Assembly (NCBI GenBank): GCA_022711755.1 | Contig: JAKLEA010000006.1 | Location: 276,238-340,237 of the forward strand | Origin: Planctomycetota bacterium | GTDB lineage: Bacteria; Planctomycetota; Brocadiia; SM23-32; JAKLEA01 | DNA: 64,000 nt | Reading direction: 5' to 3' | Shown: one piece after another, positions 42,693 through 53,492 of the stretch | How the letters are laid out: each line of letters begins with the position of its first letter | Numbering within the stretch: position 1 is the stretch's first letter | The notes under the pieces: model-generated | What the model saw: the letters and a program-made list of their open reading frames with translations, nothing else | Database searches by the model: none | What the model was told of the DNA's origin: nothing | Translations under genes and position numbers: made by a program

Positions 42693-45158
42693 TTACTGCC
42701 CATCGCCGGTTGGCTCCGGTTCCTGTTCGGATTCCTCGTTCTCCTTCTTTTCCCGCGCAGGGCCTGCCGACGCCTGTGTCAGTTCTTCAAGTCTTTTTGC
42801 CACCAGATAGTTCACGGTGCCTTCTGGGAATTCTCCCCTTTCGTTCTCTTCCCCGGCTCCCTGTCCGGTCAGAAGCTCAATGCCCTGCTCTACGGTCTCG
42901 ACTGCCCATATGTGAAATTTTCCCTCGGCAATGGCCGCGCGGACATCGTATCTCAAGGTCAGATTGCGAATATTGGCCGCAGGGATCATTACGCCTTGTG
43001 TTCCTGTCAGTCCTCGCGCATTGCATGCGTCAAAGAATCCTTCAACTTTTTCCGTTACGCCGCCTACGGGTTGTATGTTTCCCCGTTGGTCAACGGACCC
43101 GGTCACTGCAACGTCTTGCCGCAGAGGCAGTTCGGACAAGGCGCTGATGATCGCGTAAAGCTCCGTGGAGGATGCGCTGTCTCCGTCAACCTCTTCATAG
43201 AGTTGTTCAAATGCGATGCTTGTGGAAAATCCCACAGGTTTCCGAGCGGCATACTTCCCGCCCAGATAACCGGTCAGGATCATTATTCCCTTGTTGTGGA
43301 TACGCCCGCTCATCTTGGCCTCGCGCTCAATGTTGACCACGCCGCCGCGCCCGGCGAAGACACGGGCCGTGATGCGGCTTGGTTTCCCGAAGACGTGATC
43401 CGAAAGGCTGATAACTGCCAGACCGTTGACCTGGCCGATTGCTGCGCCGGTCACGTCTATCCTGAGCGTTCCGTCGGTAATAAGCTCCTGGAGTCGTTCT
43501 TCTATTCTGTTTGAGCGTTGTTCGGTTTCTGAAAGGGCTTTGCGGACGTCCTCGTAGGATATTGTTTCGCCCCCTCTTTCTCTTGCCCAATAATTAGCCT
43601 CTCGTATGACGTCGGCTATGCGGGAGAAGGTGATCGCCAGTTTATTCTGATCAGCAGCCAGGCGGGACGCGTGTTCCACAACGCAGGCCGCGCCGGAGCG
43701 ATCCATATGGGCCAGATTTTCGTCCCGGCAGAGTTGCCCGATGAACTCGGCGAATTTCCGAACGTTGTCGGGCGTTCGGGGCATCTGGTAATCGAAATCC
43801 GCGCGTATCTTGAACAGATTCCTCAGGTCTTCGTCGAGGCTGTTCATCATGTAGTAAACCATTGGACTACCAACTATTATGACTTTTACATCGAGCGGTA
43901 TCGGTTCCGGTTCGAGCGTTGTTGTGCTTATGATTCTCAGTTGCTCGTTGATTTCCTCGGTCTTTATCCGCCTGTCCTTCAGGGCGCGTTTCAGGGCGTC
44001 CCAGGCGAACGGGTGCCGAAGCAGCGGCATTACTTCAATGACGAGGTAGCCGCCGTTGGCGCGGTGGAGCGCCCCGGCCCCTATCATGGTGAAATCCGTC
44101 AGAAGCGCGCCCATGACCGCCCGGTGTTCAATGCGTCCAATCAGATTGTTAAAGGTCGGGTTGCTTTCCACGACAACCGGCGCGCCCTTCAAACGGGAAT
44201 TATCCACAAGAAGGTTCACGGTATAACGGCTGAAATCGGTCTTGTCCTGCATGAACGGCGCCAAGAAGGGATTCTCAGGCGGCGGGGGTTCCTTCCCGGA
44301 TGCCGCTTCGCGGAACTGCCCGACGTTCCTCAGGATATCCTTTTCCACATCACCAATATATTCAAGGATTTGTGGCAATTCGGCATATCGCTGTCGCAAC
44401 TCTGTCATTACATGTTCCACGGCGAAGGCCGCGGCATGGTGCGCGAGTTCTTCCAGCTTCTCCTTTGCCTCCTTTTCCATTTTGCGAATCCGCTGCATCA
44501 CTTCGCCCATATCCGACTTGAATTCGCGCCCCTGCTCCTCGATCCGTTTGCGCGTCGCCTCGTCCAGTCCTCCGAATTCTTCCGGGGACAATGGTTTTCC
44601 ATCTTTCGTTGGAACCAGCGCGACACCGTTCGGCGCCTGCTGGACTGCGAAGCCGCGTTCCTGGGCGCGTTTTTCCAAGTTAGCCAATTCCGCCGCCCGC
44701 GCTATCTGAAAGGCTGTTGAAACCTCCTCGGTCTGCTGGCGGAAGCTCTGGCCCTCGAAGGCGCGGGGGATTTGCGCCCTTGCCGCCTCGATGAAGGCTT
44801 CCATATCCCGCTGGAACTGTTTCCCGCGTCCGGACGGAAGGCGGACTGCTCGCGGTTTGTGTTTATCCTCAAAATTCTGAACGTAACACCAGTCGTCCGG
44901 TGTCGCCGCTTTGGCGGCTTCCCGCTCCAAAAGGGTTTTTACTGTCGTCATCCTCCCGGTCCCAACAGGGCCGGTCACGAAAATATTGAACCCCTCGGAT
45001 TCAATCTTAACCCCCAGGTCTACGGCTTTCTGGCCTCGCGGTTGCCCAATTACATTTTTTTCCGTCGGCAGTTCCGCGGTCGTCTCGAAATTAAATACTG
45101 CCGGATCGCAGACTGCGGCAGTTTCTTCCGCCCTCAATTCTCTTGCTTTCACTGACAC
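42693..45158 (-). CDS. Lon-like ATP-dependent protease (AAA_32/LonB type)
   Basis: 821 aa. N-terminal AAA_32 region with a Walker A-like loop GPVGTGRMT (63-71) in which Arg replaces Lys, as often in this family. A long coiled coil (about 180-270) interrupts it. The C-terminal S16 domain has the catalytic Ser in VDGDSASSTELYA and Lys in GGVTEKVEGFFDA. No substrate-binding LAN domain. Degrades damaged or specific proteins in the cytoplasm. Acidic, charged C-terminus (KKENEESEQEPEPTGDGQ). Confidence 0.92.
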   Translation of the reverse strand: MSVKARELRAEETAAVCDPAVFNFETTAELPTEKNVIGQPRGQKAVDLGVKIESEGFNIFVTGPVGTGRMTTVKTLLEREAAKAATPDDWCYVQNFEDKHKPRAVRLPSGRGKQFQRDMEAFIEAARAQIPRAFEGQSFRQQTEEVSTAFQIARAAELANLEKRAQERGFAVQQAPNGVALVPTKDGKPLSPEEFGGLDEATRKRIEEQGREFKSDMGEVMQRIRKMEKEAKEKLEELAHHAAAFAVEHVMTELRQRYAELPQILEYIGDVEKDILRNVGQFREAASGKEPPPPENPFLAPFMQDKTDFSRYTVNLLVDNSRLKGAPVVVESNPTFNNLIGRIEHRAVMGALLTDFTMIGAGALHRANGGYLVIEVMPLLRHPFAWDALKRALKDRRIKTEEINEQLRIISTTTLEPEPIPLDVKVIIVGSPMVYYMMNSLDEDLRNLFKIRADFDYQMPRTPDNVRKFAEFIGQLCRDENLAHMDRSGAACVVEHASRLAADQNKLAITFSRIADVIREANYWARERGGETISYEDVRKALSETEQRSNRIEERLQELITDGTLRIDVTGAAIGQVNGLAVISLSDHVFGKPSRITARVFAGRGGVVNIEREAKMSGRIHNKGIMILTGYLGGKYAARKPVGFSTSIAFEQLYEEVDGDSASSTELYAIISALSELPLRQDVAVTGSVDQRGNIQPVGGVTEKVEGFFDACNARGLTGTQGVMIPAANIRNLTLRYDVRAAIAEGKFHIWAVETVEQGIELLTGQGAGEENERGEFPEGTVNYLVAKRLEELTQASAGPAREKKENEESEQEPEPTGDGQ

Positions 45159-45825
45159 GTTGTTTCCTCCAAGGGGGTTTTTTGCGTTTTTGTCTGGCGC
45201 GTGTGCGAATAAGGCAGTGCGTGCTCGTCGCGCCTGTGTGAATCCGGGCGGGAAGTGATATACGGATTTGTTCCGCCGGGGTTCAGAGTGCCAAGCCTTT
45301 TCAGCGTCCGGAACTCACACGCTTTGTGTGTCCTCTTGTACCCCGTCCTTACGCTTGCGTCCAGTTTTTTACCCAGTTCCGCGGCGGGTTATTCTTCTTC
45401 CTTGCATATCTCTCACAGATTATTGACATTAAAATGCGTTTCTGTTATGTTGTTTCGCCGTCGGGATATTTTCCTTTTTCGCCTGGTTCTGTTTTCATTT
45501 TCAGGCGATCCTGAGATGTTGTCCCGATGAAAACTCCGGTGAAAACCGCCTGTTTCCCGGTGATAACCAGGACGATGTAGCGGCGATCTCTGCGGTTGTT
45601 GTCTGATGAGAGCGTTCACTTGGCAGGTTTCGTCCTGCTTTTCTTCTTTTTTTTTCAGGCTTTCATCATGGTTATCATCACTCTTTTGCGGTCTTTGGCG
45701 TGTTGTAACTCTGTATCATTCGGGGAGTTGCACCGCGGCATTTCTGGTTGTCATCATTTTCGTCACAGGTTGTTAATAGTTTCTGCTACTGATGGTTTAA
45801 CACTTAATACAATAAGGAAAGAGCC
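45159..45825. other. Large A+T-rich divergent intergenic region before dnaN (origin candidate)
   Basis: 667 bp between the Lon-like gene and dnaN, with T-rich runs (for example a run of T at 45644-45654) and markedly lower G+C than the flanks. Position before dnaN-dciA-gyrB-gyrA makes it an origin candidate. I find no clear run of DnaA boxes (TTATCCACA-like) and no dnaA, so this is weak. Confidence 0.3.
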
Positions 45826-46938
45826 ATGAAGCTAACATGTCAACGCAAGGAGTTGAATGAGGCCCTACAGATTTTGGGAACCATCGTTTCACCTGCGGGA
45901 ACGAGGCCTCTTTACTCAAATGTTCGTCTTGAGGCAACAAAGGAAGCAGTTATAGTCTCTGCGACTGATTTGGAGGTCGGGGCAAAGTTGAAGATTCCGG
46001 TAGAGAAGGTCGGCGAGGAGGGTGTGGTGTTGGTGCCGCACTCGCATTTTTCAGCAATTTTGAGGGAGACGACAGCCAGCGATCTGGAGTTCACCGAGGA
46101 GAACCTCGTGATGGACGTCCGCGGAGGCACGAGCCACTTCAGGATTCTTTGCGAGGGAGTGGATGAGTTTGAAGACGTCACCGGTTTCGGCGATGGCCCA
46201 GCAGTTGAGATAGACAGGGAAGCGCTGGCCGAGATGATTCGGCTGACGGCGTTCGCAATCGCGGGTGAGGAAGGGCCGTTCGCGTTGCGCGGCGTGCTTT
46301 TGAGCATCTCTGGGAAGAACATTGAGATGGTAGGAACAGACGGCAGGCGACTTTCGCGCGTGAAGAAGAAGGTGAATAATCCGGAAGATGCGACGATGCA
46401 GGGAATAGTGCCGCGCAAGACGCTTGATCTCCTGGCAAAGCTGCCTGGCGATGCGGGAGGGGCGTTGGCGTTGAGAATAGAGGAGAGGCAGATTGCGGGA
46501 GCGACCTCAAAGGGAGAGTTGCGGGGTCAACTGATAGAGGGACAGTTCCCGGACTACGAGCGGGTGATACCAAAGAGCGGCAAAATAAAGGTGGATATGC
46601 CGGTGGCGCAATTCCTCTCATGTGTTCGACAGGCGGCCTTGATAACAACGGAAGAACAACCGGCGATGCGATTGACGATACAACCCGGCAAGGTTCTTTT
46701 CGAGGCGGAATCCGCGGACGTGGGAAGCGCGGACATTGACATGGCCTGCGATTACCAGGGGGAGGAGTGTTCGCTGCTGTTCAATCCGAAGTTTCTAATA
46801 GATGTGCTTCGGGCGATAGCGGAGGAGCAGGTGCGCTTCGAAGTGACGGACTCGGAGAACGCTGTAGCGATGCGGGCCGGACATAATTTTGTCCATGTAC
46901 TGATGCCGATAACAGAGGGGGCCGGATCAGGGCGGTGA
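45826..46938 (+). CDS. dnaN: DNA polymerase III beta subunit (sliding clamp)
   Basis: 370 aa, the usual clamp length with three repeated domains. Recognisable: VIVSATDLEVGAKL, EMVGTDGRRLSRVKK, LIEGQFPDYERVIPK and the C-terminal AMRAGHNFVHVLMPIT. Encircles DNA and tethers the polymerase. AGGAAAGAG precedes the ATG. First gene of the replication block; stop overlaps dciA (GTGA). Confidence 0.96.
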   Translation: MKLTCQRKELNEALQILGTIVSPAGTRPLYSNVRLEATKEAVIVSATDLEVGAKLKIPVEKVGEEGVVLVPHSHFSAILRETTASDLEFTEENLVMDVRGGTSHFRILCEGVDEFEDVTGFGDGPAVEIDREALAEMIRLTAFAIAGEEGPFALRGVLLSISGKNIEMVGTDGRRLSRVKKKVNNPEDATMQGIVPRKTLDLLAKLPGDAGGALALRIEERQIAGATSKGELRGQLIEGQFPDYERVIPKSGKIKVDMPVAQFLSCVRQAALITTEEQPAMRLTIQPGKVLFEAESADVGSADIDMACDYQGEECSLLFNPKFLIDVLRAIAEEQVRFEVTDSENAVAMRAGHNFVHVLMPITEGAGSGR

Positions 46939-47270
46939 AAGATTTGCGAGCGTACGGGATACCCGCCGGAGGCGGCGGGGCGCGCAGGATAGGAGACTTG
47001 GCGCGCGATTACCTGGAGGGAGTCGGCAAAGGGCCCCAGAGAAATCTGAACAGGATCAGGAGGGTCTGGGAGAGTCTGACGACGGGTGGCGGCGCCACGT
47101 CGGTGAGGTCATTTCAGAAGGGAGTCGCAACGATAGAAGTATCCTCCTCGGCGCTGCTTTACGAACTGGCAAATTACGAGCGCGAACAACTACTGGCCAG
47201 CCTTCAGAAGGAGCTGCCGGGATGCCATATAAGGAAGCTTGAGTTCAAGCTTTCGTCCGGAGGGGTTTGA
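46935..47270 (+). CDS. dciA: DciA-like replicative helicase loader (DUF721)
   Basis: 111 aa from GTG 46935, overlapping the dnaN stop. Typical DUF721 features: RIGDLARDYLEGVGKGPQRN, a W in RRVWESL, GVATIEVSSSALLYELANY, REQLLASLQKELPG and IRKLEFKL. DciA works in place of DnaC in loading DnaB. The same slot between dnaN/recF and gyrB is occupied by this gene in many bacteria. One-base overlap with gyrB. Confidence 0.88.
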   Translation: MKDLRAYGIPAGGGGARRIGDLARDYLEGVGKGPQRNLNRIRRVWESLTTGGGATSVRSFQKGVATIEVSSSALLYELANYEREQLLASLQKELPGCHIRKLEFKLSSGGV

Positions 47271-49735
47271 TGGAGAAGTACGACGCGAGTTCGATACGCG
47301 TACTAGACGGCATAGAGCACGTGCGGAAGCGGCCGGCCATGTATATCGGCGACACCACCACGAGGGGAATGCACCACCTTGTGGAGGAGGTGGTCGCGAA
47401 CAGCGTGGACGAGGCGATGGCCGGAGTCTGCACGCACATAGAAGCGCGCATCCAGGATGACGGCGCGGTTTCCGTGACCGACGATGGGCGCGGAATACCG
47501 GTGGACATACACCAGGAAACGGGCAAGCCCGCGTTGGAGGTAGTGCTCTGCACGCTGAATGCCGGGGGCAAGTTCGACCGGGAAAGCTACAAGATGGCCG
47601 CCGGTCTTCACGGCGTGGGCGTGTCGTGCGTGAATGCGCTGAGCGAGTGGATGGAGGCCGAGGTCTGGCGCGACGGGCAGGCCAACTACCAGCGATTCGA
47701 ACGCGGAGAGCCGGCCAGCGCCCTTGAGAAACGCGGCCGCACGGACAGGCGCGGAACGCGCATAGTCTTCAAGCCCGACCGGGAGATATTCGGAAATCTT
47801 CAGTTCGACTACGGCGTAATCGCCTCCAGGCTTCAGGAGCTTGCTTTCCTGAACAAGGGACTAACCATCACGCTCAAGGACGAGCGGGACGGGAAGGAGG
47901 CGTCGTTCTGCTACAAGGGCGGCATAAGCGAGTTCATCGCAAAACTAAACGAAGGCAAGGGAACCATCCATCCGGACGTGATTTACTGCGAGAGACTGGA
48001 AGGGGACGTGCTGTGCGAATATGGGTTCCAGTACAATTCCGGGTACAGCGAGACTGTGCTCAGCTTCGCGAACAACATACGCACGATCGAGGGCGGAACG
48101 CACATGAGCGGGTTCCGCGCGGCGCTGACCCGGACGCTGAACAACTACGCGAAAACCGCCGTCGGCATTAAGGATGACCAGATTCCGCAGGGGGAGGATT
48201 ACCGCGAAGGGTTGGCGGCGATCATCAGCGTCAAGCTGCCTGAACCACAGTTCGAGGGGCAGACGAAGGCGAAGCTTGGCAATCGCGAGATACAGGGAAT
48301 AGTCGAGCAGGTTATTAATGACTCTCTTTCGCAGTATTGCGAGGAGAATCCGGCGGCAGCCAAGGCGATTGTGGCAAAGGCGGTAGAGGCCGCCAGGGCG
48401 AGGGACGCAGCCCGGCGGGCGCGGGATCTGACGAGGCGAAAAAGCGCGTTGAGCGGCGGAGGGCTGCCGGGCAAGCTCAGCGACTGCTCCAGCCATAACG
48501 TCGAGGAGACGGAGGTCTATTTCGTCGAGGGCCAGAGCGCCGGAGGCACGGCGTGCATGGGGCGCGACCGGCGATACCAGGCGATATTGCCACTCAAGGG
48601 TGTGATACTGAATGTGGAGAAGGCGCGCGTTGACAAGATGCTGGCCAACGAGGAGATCGGCAACATAATAACCGCGTTGGGCACGGGCATAGGCGCAGAC
48701 GAATTCGACATAGCAAAGCTGCGATACGGCAAGCTCGTGATCATGACCGACGCGGACGTGGACGGCGCACATATACGAACGCTTCTGCTCACGTTCTTTT
48801 TCCGGCATATGCCGAAGCTCATTGAGCAGGGGCGGCTTTTCGTCGCGCAGGCGCCGCTGTACAAAATCCGCAGGCGCAAAATGACGGAGTATCTTTACGA
48901 TGAGCGGCGACTCCAGGAAGCGCTCATAAAACTAGGCGCGGAGGGAACCGTTCTGCGGGTGAAGCGAAAGAATCCCGACGCCGAGATGTCGCTTGAGGGT
49001 GAGAAGCTGATTGAGACGCTCAGGCAGCTGTCGCTCATGGAAGCGCACGCCCAGGTGACCAAGCGGCGAGGCATCGCGTTCGAGAAGTTTATCTGCCTCC
49101 GCGGCGGCGAGGGAGGGAAGCTACTTCCGAGAACGCGGTGCATCCACCACGGGTCCGACACGAAAGTGTCTGAAGTTTTTTTCTACGGCGCCGGCGACTA
49201 CGAAAGTTTCGCGCGCGCGGAGGCGGAAAGGCTTCACGCGGAGCAGAAGGAACTGACGGTTATTGACGAGAGCGACTTCGTGCCGGATCGCTCGAAGCGT
49301 TTCCGCAACCTTCTGCGCGTGCAGGAGTTGCATTTTTCAAAAGAGATTGAAGCGACGCTGATCCTGCTGGAGGACTCCGGGCTGGACGTATCGCGCTACT
49401 TCCCGAAGGAGGGGCAGGACGACGCCGTGGAGATGTTCATCGAGAACGAAGGCGAGAAAGTCCGCGTTGATTCGATCTCCGAACTGCTCCCGACGGCAAG
49501 GCAGTTGGGACGCAAGGGGTTGGATGTGCAGAGGTACAAAGGACTGGGCGAGATGAACGCCGATGAGCTTCGGGAGACGACGATGTTGCCCGGTCAGCGC
49601 ACGCTGGTGCGCATAACGGTCGGGGACGCCTACAAGGCGGACGAGTACTTCACCACGCTGGCCGGCAAGGACGTGGGACGGCGGCGGCGGTTCATCGAGC
49701 AGCACGCCCTGGAAGTCAAGAATCTTGACGTATAG
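47270..49735 (+). CDS. gyrB: DNA gyrase subunit B
   Basis: About 821 aa from ATG 47270, sharing one base with the dciA stop, after GGAGGGG. ATPase domain (DDGRGIPVDIHQETG, GGKFDRESYKMAAGLHGVG), TOPRIM Glu in VEGQSAGGTACMG and Asp triad in MTDADVDGAHIRTLLL, and the C-terminal RYKGLGEMNADEL. Forms the A2B2 enzyme with gyrA downstream. Confidence 0.97.
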   Translation: MEKYDASSIRVLDGIEHVRKRPAMYIGDTTTRGMHHLVEEVVANSVDEAMAGVCTHIEARIQDDGAVSVTDDGRGIPVDIHQETGKPALEVVLCTLNAGGKFDRESYKMAAGLHGVGVSCVNALSEWMEAEVWRDGQANYQRFERGEPASALEKRGRTDRRGTRIVFKPDREIFGNLQFDYGVIASRLQELAFLNKGLTITLKDERDGKEASFCYKGGISEFIAKLNEGKGTIHPDVIYCERLEGDVLCEYGFQYNSGYSETVLSFANNIRTIEGGTHMSGFRAALTRTLNNYAKTAVGIKDDQIPQGEDYREGLAAIISVKLPEPQFEGQTKAKLGNREIQGIVEQVINDSLSQYCEENPAAAKAIVAKAVEAARARDAARRARDLTRRKSALSGGGLPGKLSDCSSHNVEETEVYFVEGQSAGGTACMGRDRRYQAILPLKGVILNVEKARVDKMLANEEIGNIITALGTGIGADEFDIAKLRYGKLVIMTDADVDGAHIRTLLLTFFFRHMPKLIEQGRLFVAQAPLYKIRRRKMTEYLYDERRLQEALIKLGAEGTVLRVKRKNPDAEMSLEGEKLIETLRQLSLMEAHAQVTKRRGIAFEKFICLRGGEGGKLLPRTRCIHHGSDTKVSEVFFYGAGDYESFARAEAERLHAEQKELTVIDESDFVPDRSKRFRNLLRVQELHFSKEIEATLILLEDSGLDVSRYFPKEGQDDAVEMFIENEGEKVRVDSISELLPTARQLGRKGLDVQRYKGLGEMNADELRETTMLPGQRTLVRITVGDAYKADEYFTTLAGKDVGRRRRFIEQHALEVKNLDV

Positions 49736-49782
49736 ACCCGGCCCTGACGGGAGGGCGGAGGGACGAAGGAGAAGGATCGCAA

Positions 49783-52380
49783 ATGTCGGAAGAAACGCCC
49801 AAGAACCAGGAAATAATCCGCGATCTCCACATCGAAGACGAGATGAAGGACTCTTATCTGACGTTCGCGATGAGCGTCATCATAAGCCGCGCCCTGCCGG
49901 ACGTGCGGGACGGCCTGAAGCCGTCGCAGCGGCGCATCCTCGTCGCGATGAACGATCTGAACCTGACGCCGAGGTCCAAGTTCAGAAAGTGCGCGAAGAT
50001 ATGCGGCGACACCAGCGGCAACTACCACCCCCACGGCCAGGAAGTCGTTTATCCGACACTGTATCGCATGGCGCAGGACTTCAACATGCGTTATCCACTG
50101 GTGGACGGCCAGGGGAACTTCGGCAGCATGGATGGCCACCCGCCGGCGGCCATGCGCTACACGGAGGCCAGACTTTCCGCCGTGGCGATGTCCATGCTGG
50201 AGGACCTGAAGGAGGACACGGTAGACTTCCAGCCCAATTATGACGAGACGCGGGACGAGCCGGTCGTTCTGCCCGGTGCGTTTCCGAACCTGCTGGCCAA
50301 CGGCACGTCGGGCATCGCCGTGGGCATGGCCACGAGCATCCCGCCTCACAACCTGCGGGAGATATGCGACGCCATAACGCGCGTGATTGACGAGCCGACG
50401 GTTTCGGTCACCGAGCTGGCGCAGATCGTCAAAGGCCCTGATTTCCCCGGGGGGGGGATAATTTGCGGGCGCAGCGGCGTCTTGAGCGGATACAGGTCCG
50501 GGCGCGGCATCATCACCGTGCGCGCAAAGCATCATTTTGAGGAAAAGCGCGGGGGGAAGGACAGCATCGTTTTCACGGAGATTCCCTACCAGCTCAGCCG
50601 GGACAAGATATGCGAGCGCATAGCGGAGCTGGTCAAATCCGGCGAGCTGGACGACATCGCAAACATAAACAACGAAAGCGACAAGGACGGGACGCGCATC
50701 GTCGTCGAGCTGAAGAAAGGCTCCGACAAGGAGATCGTGCTGAACAATCTCTGGGAGCACTCGCAGCTCCAGAGCACGTTCAGCATCATCATGATCGGCA
50801 TCGTGCGCGGCAGGCCGGACACGGTCAACCTGAAGGACCTGGTAAATCTCTACATCCTTCACCGCCGGGAGGTAATACGAAGGCGCACCCAGTTCCGGCT
50901 GGACCGGGCCGAGGCGCGGGCGCACATACTGGAAGGCCTGCGCATCGCGCTGGACAATCTGGACGCGGTCATCGCGTTGATCCGCTCGTCAGCGTCGGCG
51001 GACGAGGGGAGGGCGCGGCTCATGGCGCAGTTCGCGCTATCGGAAATACAGGCCAACGCCGTGCTGGGCATGAGGCTGCAGCAGTTGACCGGTCTTGAGC
51101 GGGCAAAGATTGACGAGGAGTGGGGCAGGCTTCAGGTGGAAATCGCGGACCTGCGCGCCATCCTTGCGGACGAAAAGCGGCTCATGGCGATCATCCGCGA
51201 CGACATCGTGAAAATACGCAACGAGTTCGGCGACGAGCGCCGCACACAGATTGACGAGAACGAGCTTGAGTCAATTGACAACGAGGACCTGATCGCGGAA
51301 GAGAAGATGGTCGTGACGATCAGCCACGGCGGCTACGTCAAGCGCATGCCGCTGGACCTTTACCGCAGCCAGGGGCGCGGCGGCAAAGGCGTGAAGGTCG
51401 CCGGGCTGAAGGAGGACGATTTCCTCGAACACCTGTTCATATGCTCGACGCACGATTATCTGCTGCTCTTCACGAACAAGGGGCGGGCCTACTGGCTGAA
51501 GGTCTACGAGCTGCCCTCCATGAGCAGGACGTCCGCCGGGCGCGCGATGGTCAACGTCATCCGGATGAGTTCCGACGAGACCATCACGTCAATTTTCCCC
51601 GTGCGCAATTTCGACGACGTCAGACAACTGGTGCTGGCGACGGCGCGCGGGGTCATCAAGAAGACGCCGTTAGGCGCCTACGGCAAGCGCGGACAGGGCG
51701 GAATCGTTGCGATTGACCTGGACGAAGGGGACTCGCTCATCGGCGTCCGGTTGACCGACGGAGATGAGGAGCTGATGCTCTGCACCGCCAAGGGTTACGC
51801 GGCGCGATTCCATGAGAAGGGCGTGCGCAGCATGGGGCGCTCGGCGCGCGGAGTGCGCGGGTTGAAACTCCGCTCCGGAGACGAGGTAGTCGGCCTGGCG
51901 GTTGTTAATGCGGACATGACGCTGCTGACGGTGTGCGAGAAGGGTTACGGGAAGCGCAGCGAATTTACGGAGTATCCGGCGCACCATCGCGGCGGCCAGG
52001 GCGTCATTGACATTCAGACGACCAAGCGGAACGGGCCTGTGATAGCGGCGCTGGGCGTTCACAAGGACGACGAGGTGATGCTCATGACGCGGCAGGGCAA
52101 GGTTGTGCGCACGGCCGCGAAAAAGATAAGCCGCGTTGGGCGCAACACACAGGGCGTTCGACTGATATCGCTGGACGAACAGGACATCCTTGTCGGCGTC
52201 GCAAGGGTTGTGCCGGAGGACGAGGACGAGTCAAGCGCGGAGGTGACGTTGGACGGACCGGCGAACGCTGAGCCGCGCGAGGTCAGACTGCCCGAGGACA
52301 ACATGGAGGACGGGGAGTTAGACGAGACCGACGCGGAACAAAATGATGAAGACGAGGGCAGCGACTACGACATCGGCTGA
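49783..52380 (+). CDS. gyrA: DNA gyrase subunit A
   Basis: 865 aa. Catalytic Tyr126 in [11 protein letters not shown]; GyrA-box-like QGRGGKGV at the start of the C-terminal beta-pinwheel; highly acidic C-terminal tail ([19 protein letters not shown]). The quinolone-determining loop reads [11 protein letters not shown] (residues 82-92): Glu87 and Pro91 stand where E. coli has Ser83 and Asp87. Starts 47 bp after gyrB (GGAGAAGGA upstream). Confidence 0.97.
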   Translation: MSEETPKNQEIIRDLHIEDEMKDSYLTFAMSVIISRALPDVRDGLKPSQRRILVAMNDLNLTPRSKFRKCAKICGDTSGNYHPHGQEVVYPTLYRMAQDFNMRYPLVDGQGNFGSMDGHPPAAMRYTEARLSAVAMSMLEDLKEDTVDFQPNYDETRDEPVVLPGAFPNLLANGTSGIAVGMATSIPPHNLREICDAITRVIDEPTVSVTELAQIVKGPDFPGGGIICGRSGVLSGYRSGRGIITVRAKHHFEEKRGGKDSIVFTEIPYQLSRDKICERIAELVKSGELDDIANINNESDKDGTRIVVELKKGSDKEIVLNNLWEHSQLQSTFSIIMIGIVRGRPDTVNLKDLVNLYILHRREVIRRRTQFRLDRAEARAHILEGLRIALDNLDAVIALIRSSASADEGRARLMAQFALSEIQANAVLGMRLQQLTGLERAKIDEEWGRLQVEIADLRAILADEKRLMAIIRDDIVKIRNEFGDERRTQIDENELESIDNEDLIAEEKMVVTISHGGYVKRMPLDLYRSQGRGGKGVKVAGLKEDDFLEHLFICSTHDYLLLFTNKGRAYWLKVYELPSMSRTSAGRAMVNVIRMSSDETITSIFPVRNFDDVRQLVLATARGVIKKTPLGAYGKRGQGGIVAIDLDEGDSLIGVRLTDGDEELMLCTAKGYAARFHEKGVRSMGRSARGVRGLKLRSGDEVVGLAVVNADMTLLTVCEKGYGKRSEFTEYPAHHRGGQGVIDIQTTKRNGPVIAALGVHKDDEVMLMTRQGKVVRTAAKKISRVGRNTQGVRLISLDEQDILVGVARVVPEDEDESSAEVTLDGPANAEPREVRLPEDNMEDGELDETDAEQNDEDEGSDYDIG

Positions 52381-52401
52381 GCGCCGGGCGGAAGGACGAA
52401 T

Positions 52402-53400
52402 ATGATGGACGGTGCGCCGGGCATAAGCCGCCGCAGATTGCTGGCCCGCGCCGCGGGCGCGGCCGCATCGGCGGGGTTTGCGGGGCTGACGGGGGGGAGG
52501 GTATTGGCGGAGGGAAGGAAGACAGCGCGCGTGGTCGTCGCGCGGGACGATGCCGTCAGAACGGACGACGCGACTCTCAATCCCGGCGAAATCCGCAAGA
52601 TGCTTGACGAGGCGGTCAGACGCCTGACGGACGCGAAGGACGCGCGGAGCGCGTGGGGAGCGCTTTTCTCGAAGCACGACGTCGTCGCCGTGAAGGTCAA
52701 CTGCCTGGGGATGGGGACGAATCCGGCGGTCGCGCTGGCGGTAGCCGAGGGGATTGTGTCGGCGGGCGCGCCGTGGGGCAACATCATCTTTTGGGATCGC
52801 AGCGACAGGGAACTGTCTGCCGCGGGGTTCGAGATTCAAACGGGATCGGCGAGGCTGCGCGCGTTCGGAACGGACAATCCTGCGGGGGGGGGCTATGGAA
52901 ATGAGATAGAGTTCGCCGGGAGCGTCGGGAGCCTGTTCAGCCGGATATTGACCGGCGCGGCGACGGCGGTGGTGAGCGTCCCCGCGCTGAAGGATCACGA
53001 TCTTGCCGGCGCGAGCCTGGGCATGAAGAACTTCTTCGGGGCGATCCATAATCCGAACAAATACCACGGGAACAACTGCGATCCTTATATCGCTGAGCTT
53101 TGCTCGCATCCATGCATAGCAAAGAAATTGCGGCTGGTTGTTGTTGACGGGACGCTGGCCCTGGCCAACGGCGGGCCTGCTCTCAACCGGAAATTCGCGT
53201 GGAACTACAACGGGCTGATTGTCGGGAAGGACATGGTTGCCGTTGACCGGGTCGGCGTGGATACCATTGAAGCGCGACGGAAGGAGTTGCAGTTGCCGAC
53301 GCTGGAGAAGCTGGGCCGAGCGCCGAAATATATTGAAACCGCCGCAAAGCTGGGACTAGGAATCGCCGCAGAGGCGAGCATTGAACGCGTTGAGATATGA
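52402..53400 (+). CDS. DUF362 family protein with TAT signal
   Basis: 332 aa. Twin-arginine signal SRRRLLARAAGAAASAGFAG; DUF362 core with VAVKVNCLGMGTNP, VVSVPALKDHDLAGASLGMK and NFFGAIHNPNKYHG. No ferredoxin cysteines visible. Predicted folded export. The family is poorly characterised; function unknown. Ends at a hairpin shared with the convergent Gfo/Idh gene. Confidence 0.85.
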   Translation: MMDGAPGISRRRLLARAAGAAASAGFAGLTGGRVLAEGRKTARVVVARDDAVRTDDATLNPGEIRKMLDEAVRRLTDAKDARSAWGALFSKHDVVAVKVNCLGMGTNPAVALAVAEGIVSAGAPWGNIIFWDRSDRELSAAGFEIQTGSARLRAFGTDNPAGGGYGNEIEFAGSVGSLFSRILTGAATAVVSVPALKDHDLAGASLGMKNFFGAIHNPNKYHGNNCDPYIAELCSHPCIAKKLRLVVVDGTLALANGGPALNRKFAWNYNGLIVGKDMVAVDRVGVDTIEARRKELQLPTLEKLGRAPKYIETAAKLGLGIAAEASIERVEI

Positions 53401-53431
53401 ACGATTGATGCCGGACGCGGTTAAACGTCAC

Positions 53432-53460
53432 GGGGCGACGCATGACAAATGCGACGCCCC
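53432..53460. terminator. Hairpin between convergent genes, possible bidirectional terminator
   Basis: GGGGCGACGCAT and ATGCGACGCCCC arms, eleven pairs with one A/A mismatch and a 5-nt loop. There is no strong T run on either side, so terminator function is likely from position and not proven. Confidence 0.55.
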
Positions 53461-53492
53461 GCAATTCCGTTAGAAAAACGCCTATCCCGAAA

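Noticed and set aside
45159..45825. DnaA-box cluster before dnaN
   Set aside because: I looked for TTATCCACA-like 9-mers on both strands and found none convincing; only the position and A+T content favour an origin.
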